From NCBI RefSeq assembly GCF_000208745.1, contig NC_030853.1:3513190-3577189 (forward strand): a DNA stretch of 64,000 nt, in the 5' to 3' direction. This document shows, piece after piece, positions 21,320 through 32,792 of the stretch (position 1 is the first letter of the stretch; every line of letters starts with the position of its first letter). The notes under the pieces are model-generated. The model was not told the DNA's origin and searched no databases. It saw only the letters and a program-made list of their open reading frames with translations. This DNA is from Theobroma cacao (Eukaryota; Streptophyta; Magnoliopsida; Malvales; Malvaceae). Made by a program: the position numbers and the translations under genes.

Positions 21320-23903
21320 ATTAATTTTGACAACCAGAGTTGAGGACATCTTCCATGAGAACCACCATCTTCTATAATTCTTCAAAAGAAATGTCTACCC
21401 ATGAAGAGGCAGCAATCTCAAAGGCACTACCCAAGCTATCCATAATAGCTTTGTTCATGAATTTGCCTTTAAATAAATAATATTTGAGTTATTTTGAATA
21501 CCTCTAAGAGAAGAAAAAGCCTTACGAGTACTATTCAAAACACCCTTAGTAAAAGAAGAAGAATTGTGAGAAAATTCAAAACACCCTTAAGAGAAGAAAT
21601 GTTACGAGTAGAATTTGGAATAGCCCCCAAAGAAGAAGGATTACAAGTAGTATTCAGAATAGTCTCAAGAAAAGATGCATCGCAAGAAACATTTGGAATG
21701 CCCTCAAAAGAGGAGACATTGCGAGTAACACCAAGAGTAGCATCAATTCCAAAGTTGTTTTGAATACTTCGAGTAACTCCAAAAGTTCCCCTAGAAAGAT
21801 ACTTGCATTGTTAGGCTAAGGAGTTCCAAAGCCAAGCCAAAGAACACTCTGACCAACTTCAGTAATGGCATTCACATCATCACCACTAACTCTAGTAGTG
21901 GCATTCACATTATCACCATAGACTCTAGTAGTGACATTCACATCATCACCACTAACATTTTGCATAGTAAAAAGTAAAAAATCGATCATATCTGTCAAAC
22001 CTTCTTGGATAGCAATACCATCTACTCCTCCTCCTAAACTCAAGTATTCATGTCTAGGAAGCCTCTCCTTAACTAACTCATCATTCAACTCATAATCATT
22101 TGTATGATCACATGATTCTTCTTCACTCTTAAACTTTGAGATATCTTGTTCCTCCATCTCTGCACTTGAAGTTGACTTTCTTTGAAAAAAAAAGGCAGAG
22201 TTCAATGTCAAGGTGAAAATGTAATGGAAAAAGAAAAGGAAGAGAGTAAGAAACAAAATTACCTGACTAGTGGTTTGTTCCTCTTAAAGCAAATTAAGCG
22301 AAGTGACATGTCATTATTATTGATGGAAGGAACATGCAATTGCACCTTAGGATCAGGTACAACAAATGAAGTCCATTCCTAAAGACAGTCTCCCCAATTT
22401 GTATACCAACCAGCAGTATAGGCACTTATTCTATCAAAGGCTAAGATGACGTAGTTTTTGAACTTATCCCCATTATGATTGAGCACACCAATAAGAATTA
22501 GGGAAGTACAAGAGGAGAAGTTTTCAAGAAAAAGGGGTTTAGGTGGAGTTGGCTAATCATATCCAAATTGATAAATAATTGGATCACCAAAACCATTATT
22601 TGATCTCACATATTGCCTTGCAGTAAATTGATTTACCTCATCCAACACATTAAGAATGTTGTCCCTAGAAGTCTGGCCATGCCACGCCCAAGCCCTATAA
22701 TTGTCCCTGAAAGCTTTACTTGTAAAGGAAGACACAAAATGTTGATTCACCTTAGGAGTGGGGCCACAACTACGAAATCTCTCCCATAAACACATCTAAA
22801 TAAGTGATACATCCACATAAGTCAAGACTCTGTAAAGGCCAATTGATTCAATAGTTTTAGAGTGATACAAGTCTAACCTTTTATACAAAGATCCCAAGAT
22901 TATTGAAGCAAAAGGAAAACTCATACCCTTAACAATCGTGATCGCATAAAGAATAACTGAAGAAGAGATCCCATCATATGGACAACCTAAGAGAACATAT
23001 CTAGCCAACCACATGGTTAACAAATCCACTAACTCATGAGCATGGTCTAGATATGTAGAAGGATTGCTTTGTCCTTTAATATTGAACTTGTTATAGAACA
23101 GACCCACCCAATTTGAAAAGCACAACACTTTGAAAGTTTTAACTTAGCTCTTAAACAAGTCTTTAAAGAATTTTTTTGACACTCTCCTCTTCCTTAAAAA
23201 GTATAATGAAACAAACGTCGTCTCTACCAGCACAAGAAAGTTTCAAAAGAATGAGCATGTCTTCAAGGGTTAAAGTAAACTCCCCCCAAGCAATAACCAT
23301 GGTATGTGAAAAGATACTCCACCTTGCAAGAATAGCGCGCCATGCTTCAATTCTGGATTTCCTATGAATATGAAGTTTTGTGCTGACTCTTACAACATCA
23401 AGGACTCTAGCATTGTTAAGAGCAGTCACGTAAGTGGGATACTTCAATACTTTTTCTACCCATACATCCGAACCTTGGACCCATAATGAGTTGGATCCAA
23501 ATTTAGTGATAGAAAATGGGAATTCACTACGTTCAAATATGAATTTCAATACTGATGCTTCTAGGATGGAAAACCTTTTATCTGGAGCAGTTTCATTACA
23601 AATACAGTCTCAATGATAGCCAGCAGACCCACATGGATGCTTATCCACCTGTTTTGAACGCACTACTTCCCTGAAGCAATCCTCTCCTTTTTCCCTGATG
23701 ACACCATTATCCCAATTTTCAGGCACAAGAGGTATTTCATCAGTTCTCCCTACTCGCATTTCCTTAGAAAGAAAAATTACAGCAATAGTCTTCTTTTTCT
23801 TTCCCAAAGCAGCCCTACCAGGCTCACCATAGCGAACTTTTGGGGTAAAACAAATCTTGAGCATAAGATGAGGCAACAAAATTCCTACAAATGACAAAGA
23901 CAA
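21320..23903 (-). pseudogene. plant mobile domain (PMD, MAIN-like) gene, broken
   Basis: Read on the minus strand from an ATG at 23903. The first frame (23903-23610) ends with EIPLVPENWDNGVIREKGED. The second (23549-23163) carries EAWRAILARWSIFSHTMVIAWGEFTLTLEDM, the hallmark of the plant mobile domain ('GE.T.TLEDV'). A third frame (23128-22796) has LVDLLTMWLARYVLLG and MSFPFASIILGSLYKRLDL. After a single in-frame stop comes MCLWERFRSCGPTPK (22795-22553). An apparent intron (donor near 22262, acceptor near 22193) leads to an acidic tail with three 11-residue repeats. PMD proteins include MAIN/MAIL factors in meristem maintenance and transposon silencing, and the domain also occurs in Mutator-like elements. 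Frameshifts near 23560-23610 and 23140 plus the stop make this a pseudogene. Confidence 0.7.
21860..21955 (-). repeat. 33-bp in-frame tandem repeat in the PMD pseudogene tail
   Basis: Three consecutive copies encode GDDVNVTTRV, GDNVNATTRV and GDDVNAITEV-type units on the minus strand. A looser 33-36-bp series, alternating with Ser-rich segments, continues at 21500-21770. Confidence 0.75.
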
Positions 23904-24704
23904 CTAGATAAATATTCATGCATTATCATTCCTACTTATGCATTAATATCCCATGTTTATTTATTTGTTCTTATTTTTGCCCCATTTTTGTTTGATTATT
24001 CCTATCTTTATGCCAAACAAAACAAATAAAGATGTATGTATATAAATCACTAAAAAAAACCCTCTCAAGGAAAAACAAGCAATAATAAATAATAAATAAA
24101 TAAATACTCTTTCTATGTTAAAAAAAAGGAATAAATAAACAACTAGTATTCATTTTAACTTTCAAGTCTCTCTGAGCATCTAAGGTGTTCATTTTTTGAG
24201 CAATTCTACTTTTTATAATATCTTTATAGTCCATAATCCATACATATATGCCAAAAAAAAGGAAATAAAAGGTTGAAAACCATATGAGCTTGGGACAACA
24301 ACTTGGGAACTTTTATGTGCTAATTTGCATTAAGAATCTGCAGTTACAATTTTAAAGCCTTTTGTTAACCTTAAGCTTTCTGATAAGTGTTTATAAGAAA
24401 ATTACTAGGAAAGTCTTTATAGCATATACACCCAACTCTTTTTTTTTTCTTTTTTCACGATTCAAATTATATTGAATTATTCAACCAAAAAAAATTAGTA
24501 TTCTCTTGTAGGCAAAAACTGTGTTGCGACATGGGAAGTAAAAGTTGTAATAACAAAATTTTTCTTTTTTATTCCTACGAGAATCAAAACAAGAACAACA
24601 GAATAAATAAAATTATTGTAAATAGAACTTAATTGTTTAAAAAAAAATTTTAGGGAATAGTCTTTAAGATTGATTGTGCATTTCTACAAAACTATCCTCT
24701 TGTA

Positions 24705-25995
24705 TTTATAGACTTTAAGAATTATTTTCCTAGTACGAATCTAACACTTTAAATTTTCTTATCAAATCCGTTTCTACATCTCGTTGTTTTTTCCTCATAT
24801 GTCTCTACTTCTCCCTCCTATCTTGAATTTTCCTATTATAGTTGATTAATTTCTATCTCATCCATTAGAGAGAGTGATTTTATAATCCTAAGTAAGGAAA
24901 TGGGAAGGAAAGTATTATAATTGGAGTTGGTCAAAAACAAAGATACGATAGAACACAAAAGACTTTAGCTAGAAAATTGATAGATGAAATCGCTATCCCA
25001 TACAAGGAAAGAACAAAGAAAAAAATGTGTCAATGTGAACCAAGCATGTTGAATAAAAAGTACTTGGAAACAAAGAAACTCATTGCAAGTAACAATTATC
25101 TCATTCCTTTAACACACAGAAAAAGGGATATCTACCCTTATTAAAACGTGAAATATTGTAAATTAATGAGTAAACAATATTTTCTAAAAATTGCTTATTC
25201 TCATTATTTCAAAAGTTCTGCATGACGTTTCTTGCCCTTGAAATTGAGTAGCAATTTTCAAGAATTGGGTACTTGATAGGTGGTGACATTCATAACTTTA
25301 TTAGCAATAATTTAAGCAAAGAAATTGTAAGATTCCATTTTTAATAAGAGCTCTACCAGGCTACTAGATTACTAATGCATCCAATACTCTTTCTCCAAAG
25401 GAGCTTAGGTCAAAGGTTCTGTTCCATATAGTCAAAGCATAAGCATGTCCTTAACATTCAATGCACAATGATTGTTTCTGATGCCTTATTTGGTAGTTTG
25501 CGACCGACAGGTCAAAGTGAGCTTTTCTAGTGGATATATGGTAGTTTTCAATCAGCCCTACTTCACACCGGTTAAGCTCATGGCAAGTATTATATTCGTC
25601 TTACGAAAAAGAATAACAAACGGAATAGATTCATTAAAAGGCTATGAACTCTTTATTATCTAGAGGATTTTTTATATATATATAAATCAATAGATTCATC
25701 TACACACAAGGTTTGATATTAATCCAATATTCCAATTATGCATGAAAGTTTCATTTTTTATAATAAAATTTTCATGCAAGGGCTAAAAAATAACTATGCT
25801 AAGTGCTTTAGGGGTTTTTCAAGCACAGAAGTACCTAAAGTTGTTCCAAACGTGGAAGCCCCCTAAAGCGTTCCAAGCACAGAAACGCTTAGGGTCGTTC
25901 CAAGTGCAAAAGTGCCTATAGGTGTTCCAAGTAGACTTTAAAGAATTATTTTCCTAGTATAAGTCTGACACTTTAAATTTTCTTAACAAATCTTT
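24705..25995. repeat. dispersed duplicate of a ~65-bp segment
   Basis: The sequence around 24710-24772 (GACTTTAAGAATTATTTTCC...) reappears with few changes at about 25930-25992. Both copies contain CTAACACTTTAAATTTTCTT or its variant. This probably reflects two fragments of one decayed repeat family. Confidence 0.6.
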
Positions 25996-27115
25996 TTATT
26001 CTTATTATCATGCTTAAAAAAATTCCAATATAAATCCTACTTTACTTTAGAATTTAAAATCTAAGCTAGCATGTCAGTTTATGGGAAAACCTCCATCATA
26101 AGCATAGATAACACAACTGGGCTTATTTTTGGAAGATGAGAATATGCCATATTAACATTGATCAATCTTTTGTATTTCACTAAGCTTGGACTATCGTTGC
26201 TTTTAGGAGAAACAATCTATTTTTTTTTAACAATATCATAGCTAGCAACGCATCTTAACACGTTGCTATCAATTAAATCTATATTCATCAACATTATGTC
26301 TTACAATTACTTACGCACAATAATTGATAATTGTTGTGCAAACACTAAGGCATGCACAACACACAGTCTCACAGCGTTATGAACAACACACAGCCTCACA
26401 ACGTTATGCACAACATACAGATTATAAAATTCACTGAGAAACCATCTACATCATTCCTCTCATTCACTTCTTTGCATTATCATTCTTTGGTTCTTTACTA
26501 ACCCATAATCAAGGGTTTAAAGATTGATGGTAAGATCAAGATTCTTTGGTGCACAGATTGACTTGCTTCAAAGCTGGAGTTACGAGACTTTAATTCAACA
26601 AAACAATTGATGTAAATTTTTATTATTGAAAATAAAATTTTTATGCAAAGGGCAAATGTGAAAAACACCCAAGAATATTCCAAGCACGGAAGCGCTCAGG
26701 GACATTCCCAAGTACGTAATGCATAATGATAACAAATAAAAATAAAATAATAATAATAAATGTATAAATTTGCAAGCTATTCTTTATTTTTTAAAAACAA
26801 AAAATATATATTAATAAGCATTGTCATGCTTATTACTATATGCATCTTTTTATTTTATGCATAAAACTCCTTATAAGAATTTGTATGTAAGGGGCAAAAT
26901 GTAGATGCCCTATTTTGGCTAATTATTATTTTTGAAGTATAGTGTTACAGAAAAAATTACATTAAGGGCATTCTAGAGCAAAAGCACCTAGGGGAGTTCC
27001 AAGCGCGAAAGCGCTCAAGGTCGTTTTAAGTGCGAAAGTACCCAATAGTGTTCCAAGTGTAGAAGCGCCTAAGGGCCTTCCAAGGATAAAAACACCCAAG
27101 AACAAGCATGGAAAA
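25757..27115. repeat. degenerate minisatellite 'GTTCCAAGC(A/G)C-GAAGCGC' in three clusters
   Basis: Units of roughly 30-36 bases of the type GTTCCAAGCACAGAAACGCTTAGG recur at about 25800-25932, 26672-26716 and 26968-27110. Each cluster is preceded by a related leader, ATTTTCATGCAAGGGC / TTTTTATGCAAAGGGC / TTGTATGTAAGGGGC (about 25767, 26637 and 26880). This suggests a larger repeated unit, possibly a long LTR of Tat/Ogre type. TGTAGATGCCC at 26900-26910 directly after the purine-rich AAGGGGCAAAA could be an LTR start after a polypurine tract. Confidence 0.5.
26330..26425. repeat. short tandem repeat (ATGCACAACACACAG unit)
   Basis: Units close to CACAACACACAGTCTCACAGCGTTATG repeat about three times with few changes. 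No coding role is apparent. Confidence 0.6.
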
Positions 27116-30100
27116 ACTATTTATATGAGAAAGTGAAAGTAACTCAGAACGAGTGGCAAGGTTCATGAGTTACTTTCATATTTGGAATGTTCAAAAGAGC
27201 TTAGCTTAGTGGCTCAAATATGAAGATAGTTAAGAGGACTTCCTCTTAAGCTTTCCTTGACATACATGTGCTTTACTCTTTTTTCTTTCTTTCTTCCTTA
27301 AAAATACACGTGGCGTACTATCAAATGTTACTATTCCTTTATCCAAAACTTACACCCACTACCCAACTACGTGATCATTCTCTTAATATCCCATAAGCAA
27401 TTCTTTAACTACTTTTCCATAACAAGCATGTTCTCCCATGATTGAACGTGTTCTCCCCAACTACTCGTAAAAAAGTGCTCATGTTCAGTATAGATATGAG
27501 AGCATTGGAGGTTGGGAGACAACAAGAAATTATTAAAAACCTAGCAGAGACTATCTTGCAAGTTCTCTCGAGACACCTCCAAACATTCTTTTTATTCAGC
27601 CTTTCCCATTCGCTATAATTCGTCACTTCCACCACATTTCCTTATTTCTCACCACTTATCACCAAAGCACTTACGCTTCAAGGATTGCTCCAATCTTCCT
27701 CTCCGCTGCATCTAACGGATTCCACTTCACTCATTGCAACATGTCCCCTTTCCCTATTAGAAAAATCCTCTACGAGGTAAAACAGACATGTGATCCACAC
27801 CCCCCTTCCTATCCGTGTTGGCCTGCTGCTACCTTTTCCTCCAACAATTTATGGAAAATGGTTTTGCTTTTTCTCACTTCTTTATTAGTATTTGATCTCC
27901 ATTGGTTCTTCCATGAATTATTTGGGGTTCATGATTGGTCACTTAGACGAAGATGGAATCAGAAAAAGGAAAAAAAAGAAGTTGGTGGCTGCAGTTTGGA
28001 TAAGGTCCTCATGATTTTAAGCCCGTTATCAGATAAGTACATTTTTCATTTTAATTCAGATTAAGGCATTATGCTGCCAGCCTGCCACTAAGCAGATTAT
28101 GTCTCCGGGGAATTAAAGATAAAGGGCAATTAAAAGAGACTAATGGAGTTTCCAGCCATGGAAAAGAAGCCCTATACCAATAAGAAGTTGCATATATGAC
28201 CCCAACTGGTTTTGCGAATTCTTCCCAACCAACTTGGCATGTTTCAATTTCATGAATTTTGCAAGGAAAAGAAAGAAATATTGAATGTAGAAATGAACTA
28301 TACATAGATTAAGGCATCATGAATCACAATGACAGAATTTGAACTTTGAATTTCAACCCTCCTACATTTTAGCAAGTTGCTTTAAGAAATTAAGTTTCCT
28401 CCCTTGTAACTATGGAAGATACAGCCTTGTTTTGTAAAAGCAGTTTTCAGCTGGAAAAAGTATTGGAGGATGCTTTCTTTTCCTTAACACAATCAAAAAG
28501 ATATCTCCCAAAAGATACTTCAACAGTAAAATTTGAATAGAAAATTTCCCACCCCTCCACCGACCGCTTAGGACATCTGGCTACCCTTGCAAATGCAGAA
28601 TCTCCCACCCATTTGGTCTTTTCACATGCTAGCAACAGCTGCCATGCTTGTGGAAAGCAAAGACTCAACGATTGCCCTGATTAAACAAGTTTAATTGCTT
28701 AGCCATTTGCCAGTCAGCCCTGTCTATTTGATTTGAGATTCATGTTCATCTGATAAACTTTAATTATATTTATTCGATAACAAGTAGTAATTTTATTTAT
28801 CCAAAACACCAAGCGGAAACAGCAGAAGAACTAAAGAAAATGCAGTCAAGACTTCATCTCAACATCAATTACTTCACCGACCATTAGTTTGAAAGATTCG
28901 ATCGTTTTTCCTAATGGAAGGTGAAGATTAATGACACATTTTGATAATAAGCAGATTGATCTTGTGGTTGGGCTGACAGACAGCGCTCCTCTTTTGCACC
29001 AAACAACAGGCTACCACTTATACAATTGTTTGGCAGATAAGAAAAAATCAAACATTGATAAAGAAAATTCAAGTATGGGAAAGGGGAAAAAAAGAAATAC
29101 TATACTTTTCTTCTTTTGGGGTAAGGTGTTGGCCCGACTTGATTCACCAACTCCTAGCTTCAAGTCAAATCGGAAAGTAGCTGTAACCAGGCTGTGTATG
29201 CAGGCTGCCTGTTTCTGTTAAACAATTAAATTAATCAACAGAACTTTCTCATATGTTGCACGAGAAATATCTAAGAAACATGGAGCTTTGATGCTGAAGT
29301 CTCCTCCTTTCTTCTCCCTTTTGAAATTATTGAGGTGCGGGAACAGGTTTACTTTCTGCAATCCCTTTTTGTTTTCCAATTACAGCTTTGGGTTGGAATT
29401 TGCCACGAAGAGCATACCCTATTCCCCTAGCTTCTTAGGGTCTCCGCCAGACATCACTCACTTTTCCAATACATTCTTTAACTAAAATATTGCTATAGGA
29501 TATGATCAACATTGCAAACTATAATCATGTTATAATTTGTTGGTGGTTTGGGAAATGTTTTTGCTGCTAGCAGCTTGTTCCTTTCTGTAGCAGGATTACT
29601 GCTTCTTTAAAAGAGAATTTTTCTTTCTTTTTCATTTTTTTTAGTATGGTATGAAAATGAAGACTTAGGGGTTAAGTTTTGACAGACAACAAGAATCATG
29701 GTCATTTCATATCATTCTGTGCAGTTGAAACCAAAACATTATGGGAATCTGGTACTCTTTTGACTGTCAGGAATTAGATTTCCCAAAGCCACAGTACCTG
29801 CTCGGTAGCTTTCTGGCTTAACAACTTGCGGCGTGTGTCGAACGACCAACACAACTGGATTAAGCAAAACCATTTACCCTATTAATAATAATTTGATAAC
29901 AACTGGGCCAGCTCTCTTGACCCTCTGCTCCGCTCTGGTACAGGGAAAGTACTAGGACTAATTATTAAAGGCTGAAGCCAAGGTACTCTGCGGTTGTTTT
30001 TGTCACTACAACACCCCCCACAAAACCACAGTCAATAAAGCTAGCTGAAGAGTAAAGTTTCCAGATATTATAAGTATAATTCAGCAAGCACAAACAGATG

Positions 30101-30423
30101 TTATTGTACTGATCTGCTTTTTGGGCAAAATTGTAACAAGCAAAGGAAAATGGTGGTGGGCATAAAGCACACAATTGAGCAGCAGCGTGTGGTTGTGGTG
30201 AGTGTCCCGAAAGTGTCCTTGTAACCAAGGAAAAGCCCTTCCCAGTCCCATGCAATTAGCAAAGCAGTCACTCTCTTTTTTCGGTAAACGTGAAAATCAA
30301 ACAAGTCGAGGCTAGGAAGGAAAAAGCCAGCTCTTCCCCACTGACATTAGTATAAACAAATCCAATGCAAAATCTTTCAGCTTCTGAAATCACCTAACGA
30401 TCATCCAAGCTGTGTTATGGAGC

Positions 30424-30429
30424 CACGTG
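30424..30429 (+). promoter_or_regulatory. G-box / ABRE core CACGTG
   Basis: CCACGTGTCG lies about 160 bases upstream of the TATA box of the DUF761 gene. CACGTG is the core bound by plant bZIP/bHLH factors and occurs in abscisic-acid-responsive promoters. This is suggestive only. Confidence 0.4.
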
Positions 30430-30583
30430 TCGTAGCTTTTGTCACTTTTACTTTCACTTTGATGGCTTTGGCCCCTTTTGCTTTTCCTTAGCCCCCACTC
30501 TTTCTCTCTCTGGCTCTCTGTTTCCGCACAGGCCACAGCAATATCCACTCAAACCAGGGGATTGCCATCGTCCCATTAAGCAC

Positions 30584-30590
30584 TATATAA
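30584..30590 (+). promoter_or_regulatory. TATA box of the DUF761 gene
   Basis: CACTATATAAGTCC is a close match to the plant TATA consensus, about 205 bases before the ATG at 30795. Transcription would start near 30615-30625 with a leader of roughly 175 bases that is rich in C/T. Confidence 0.7.
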
Positions 30591-30794
30591 GTCCTTTGAG
30601 TCTTCATGTTCTCCGTTCGTGCCAAAACACTTCTTTTCCTCCCAACGTACAGTTTTCTATTGTACACACTTCCATCCCAATCTCCCTTCATTTCTTCACA
30701 GCTATCCTATCATAATCTCGCTCAGTCTCACTCTGTAGTCAATCTTAATCCTTATTTCTTGTTTGGGGAAGTCTAGGAAATTAAAGTTGCGAAG

Positions 30795-31424
30795 ATGAAG
30801 AACAAAGCATCTGGACTCTTGAAGCAGATAATAACATATTTAACCACAATGGCCAAGGCCAAGACCCTGGCTTTCAAGAGCAAAACGAAAGCCATCAAGA
30901 CTCGCCTCGTCATATTCTCCTTGCTTCGGAACAAGAAACTTTTGATGAGCTCCATATCCCAGAAGCTGAACGGCTTGATGGGGCAGAATGACAGAAACTC
31001 CAAAGAACTAGAAGACGGTGTTGCTGGTGGACTTGAAGATCAGCAAAGCCAAGCAATCATGCTTTGCAATAGTAATAGCGCTATGTGGCTCCCAAGTGCA
31101 ACAAGGACAGAGACGGAGATGGAGATGGAGCTGCAAGAGAAAGGGGAGTATGAAGAAGGAGAGGATGATGAGGAGGTGGAAGACAAGTACCCAGACCTCA
31201 CTCACTCACTTTTCGACTCTGAAGAAATGGAGTTTGAGGATCCAGGAGGCTCAGTGATAGATATAGTGAAGAACTCAAAAGAAGACAAAGGGGAAGAGTT
31301 CAAGCTGGAGGACGAGATAGACCGAGTAGCTGACTTGTTCATAAGGAGGTTCCACCGTCAAATAAGGTTGCAGAAACAGCTTTCATTGAAGAGACGTCAG
31401 GAAATGTTGGAGAGGAGCATCTAG
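30795..31424 (+). CDS. DUF761 domain protein ('cotton fibre protein' family)
   Basis: An intact intronless 209-codon frame. The amino-terminal 60 residues are basic (KASGLLKQIITYLTTMAKAK, then KAIKTRLVIF). The middle is acidic (a run of Glu/Asp at about residues 106-135). The carboxy terminus has EIDRVADLFIRRFHRQIRLQ at about 173-192, the signature of DUF761 (Pfam PF05553), ending in Arg/Gln-rich ERS(I). This plant-specific family is expressed in growing tissues and cotton fibre and has no established biochemical activity. The ATG follows an in-frame-clean leader and a good TATA box, and no upstream in-frame ATG fits better. Length and the complete terminal domain suggest a working gene. Neighbours are not obviously related to it. 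Confidence 0.85.
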   Translation: MKNKASGLLKQIITYLTTMAKAKTLAFKSKTKAIKTRLVIFSLLRNKKLLMSSISQKLNGLMGQNDRNSKELEDGVAGGLEDQQSQAIMLCNSNSAMWLPSATRTETEMEMELQEKGEYEEGEDDEEVEDKYPDLTHSLFDSEEMEFEDPGGSVIDIVKNSKEDKGEEFKLEDEIDRVADLFIRRFHRQIRLQKQLSLKRRQEMLERSI

Positions 31425-31960
31425 CTGTATCCATAGGATTATATGGCAGATCTGACAGCAAAGGTTTTTGGTTGCTGTACATGACTACATGATTAATGCG
31501 GACCTTGCCTGCAACATTAGAGGATGGCCTGGCGCTCCCCCCCCAATGGCATATTGACAAAGAGGATCGTACTTTGTCAGCGTCTTAGGCTTAATTTCTG
31601 TTGTTAACGTGAAGAAAAGAAAATCAATGTATGCTCTGCTTTTGTGGAAATGAATGCCAAAGGGTTTTACATAAATTAATAAGAAAAACATGTTGGATAT
31701 TGCTTTGCTTTTCAATCCGAATTGTGGGCTATTCCATTATGATAGAATGGAAGTACTTCGCTTTTTTATTGCGTAATAAACAAGTGATAGTAATATTAAC
31801 AATAATTCATTCACAGTAGAAATAGTGTGTGAATTATCAAATATAATAACATATATAAAAATTAACCTTTTATATATAAGATTATAGACTTCTTAAGGAA
31901 TACGGAGAATGGTTAGCCAATTGGGCTATTGAAAAACATGTAGGTCGGCGGAATCCAGCC
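31425..31960 (+). other. 3' flank of the DUF761 gene
   Basis: Probable 3' UTR with AAUAAA-like signals: 'AATAAGAAAA' around 31677 and 'TAATAAACAA' around 31775. No further coding sequence is recognised before the promoter-like segment that follows. Confidence 0.4.
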
Positions 31961-32465
31961 CGATATAGCATGGGCTCAGTTTGTTTGAGGTTGCGTATGC
32001 GTGTGTTCGGTCGGGGGTTGAACTTCGAAGGGGTTGGCGTTTAATTAGTTCCTGTCTTCCTGTTACTGAATCCTGATGCTAAGTTTCCAAGTGCAGACGT
32101 CCGAAGTGGGGAAAGGCTGAGACTGAGCCCCCCAGTTTTCATAGTTGGAAGTTGAAAGACAAGGCCTTTTTCCGGAATCCCTTTATTTTGGTTCGCGTCT
32201 TTCTTCCTTTCCCTGCTTCTTGATTTTCTGTAAGGCTTTAGCTTTTCGAGCTTGTTATATCTGGGCAATCTTAGTTCGCATATGTCCGCATAATCCTCAA
32301 CCTATATCTTTTATCATTTGTTTTTGCCTGGTAGAAACGTTTCATTGGGTTTTAAGAATCCATACATCTGCTCTTTGCAAACGACAGACTACAATTTTCT
32401 TCTACTTCACACCTTGTTTCATAATTCAAATTCTGTCAATTAGGTCATTTTAACCAACTTAAATC
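31960..32465 (+). promoter_or_regulatory. promoter/5' UTR-like segment of the RH41-like gene (upstream copy)
   Basis: This stretch is richer in G+C than its surroundings and pyrimidine-rich toward 32190-32460, as expected for a housekeeping promoter and leader. It directly precedes the upstream exon 1 copy (ATG 32466). The part from about 32320 onward is duplicated at about 35798. The part before that is not, so only this copy keeps the putative promoter. No clear TATA box is seen. Confidence 0.45.
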
Positions 32466-32790
32466 ATGGAGGATGGAGATAGGAATGCTTCTTGCAGAAA
32501 TTTAGCCTTACAAAAAGATGTTCATCAAGGGATTGGTAATTATACGCCACTTTTGACTTGATAATTTTCTTTTATTGTGTGTATTTGTAATTAAGCTATC
32601 AATTACTGTTTTCTATTATGTTTCATTCTTCGCTCTTGTGTGGCCTGCTCCTTGTTTGTTCTGTTTGCAAGCCATTAGCTTTGTATGTTGATTGTCCATT
32701 TTTGTTGTAGTAGGGGTTAATTACAGACCTTTTATGACATTTTTTTTCTTCTTCTGGTTTGCTCCTTGGTACCATAAGCTCAACTTATTA
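32320..32790 (+). repeat. duplicated RH41 5' region (left copy)
   Basis: Aligns with about 35798-36350 at high similarity, including exon 1 and much of intron 1 up to AAGCTCAACTTAT. The right copy carries about 85 extra bases (36060-36145). At about 32785-32792 the match stops and OTU exon sequence begins, marking a fusion point. Confidence 0.85.
32466..32535 (+). CDS. upstream copy of RH41-like exon 1 (possible alternative or true first exon)
   Basis: ATG followed by 69 bases without a stop, ending GGGATTG|GTAATT, a canonical donor. The exon encodes MEDGDRNASCRNLALQ... and is 70 bases, exactly like the proximal copy at 35952-36021. Spliced to the acceptor at 36388/36389 it leaves one base that completes an Asp codon, keeping the helicase in frame. 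It lies behind promoter-like DNA, so it may be the exon actually used, with an intron of about 3.85 kb containing the OTU pseudogene. If it is not used, it is a relic of the duplicated RH41 gene. Only transcript data can decide. Confidence 0.5.
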
Positions 32791-32792
32791 TC

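Larger units (their letters stand above)
23904..30400. other. intergenic, repeat-rich, no gene recognised
   Basis: No coding domain was recognised on either strand. Short open frames (for example 25472-25663, 27741-28064, 28931-29221) have no family resemblance. Degenerate repeats occupy parts of 24.7-27.1 kb (listed separately). From about 27.4 to 30.4 kb the sequence is less AT-rich and looks like ordinary gene-flanking DNA. Confidence 0.5.

Noticed and set aside
28931..29221. 96-codon plus-strand frame as a gene
   Set aside because: No family resemblance, no promoter or splice support, and composition like the flanking DNA.
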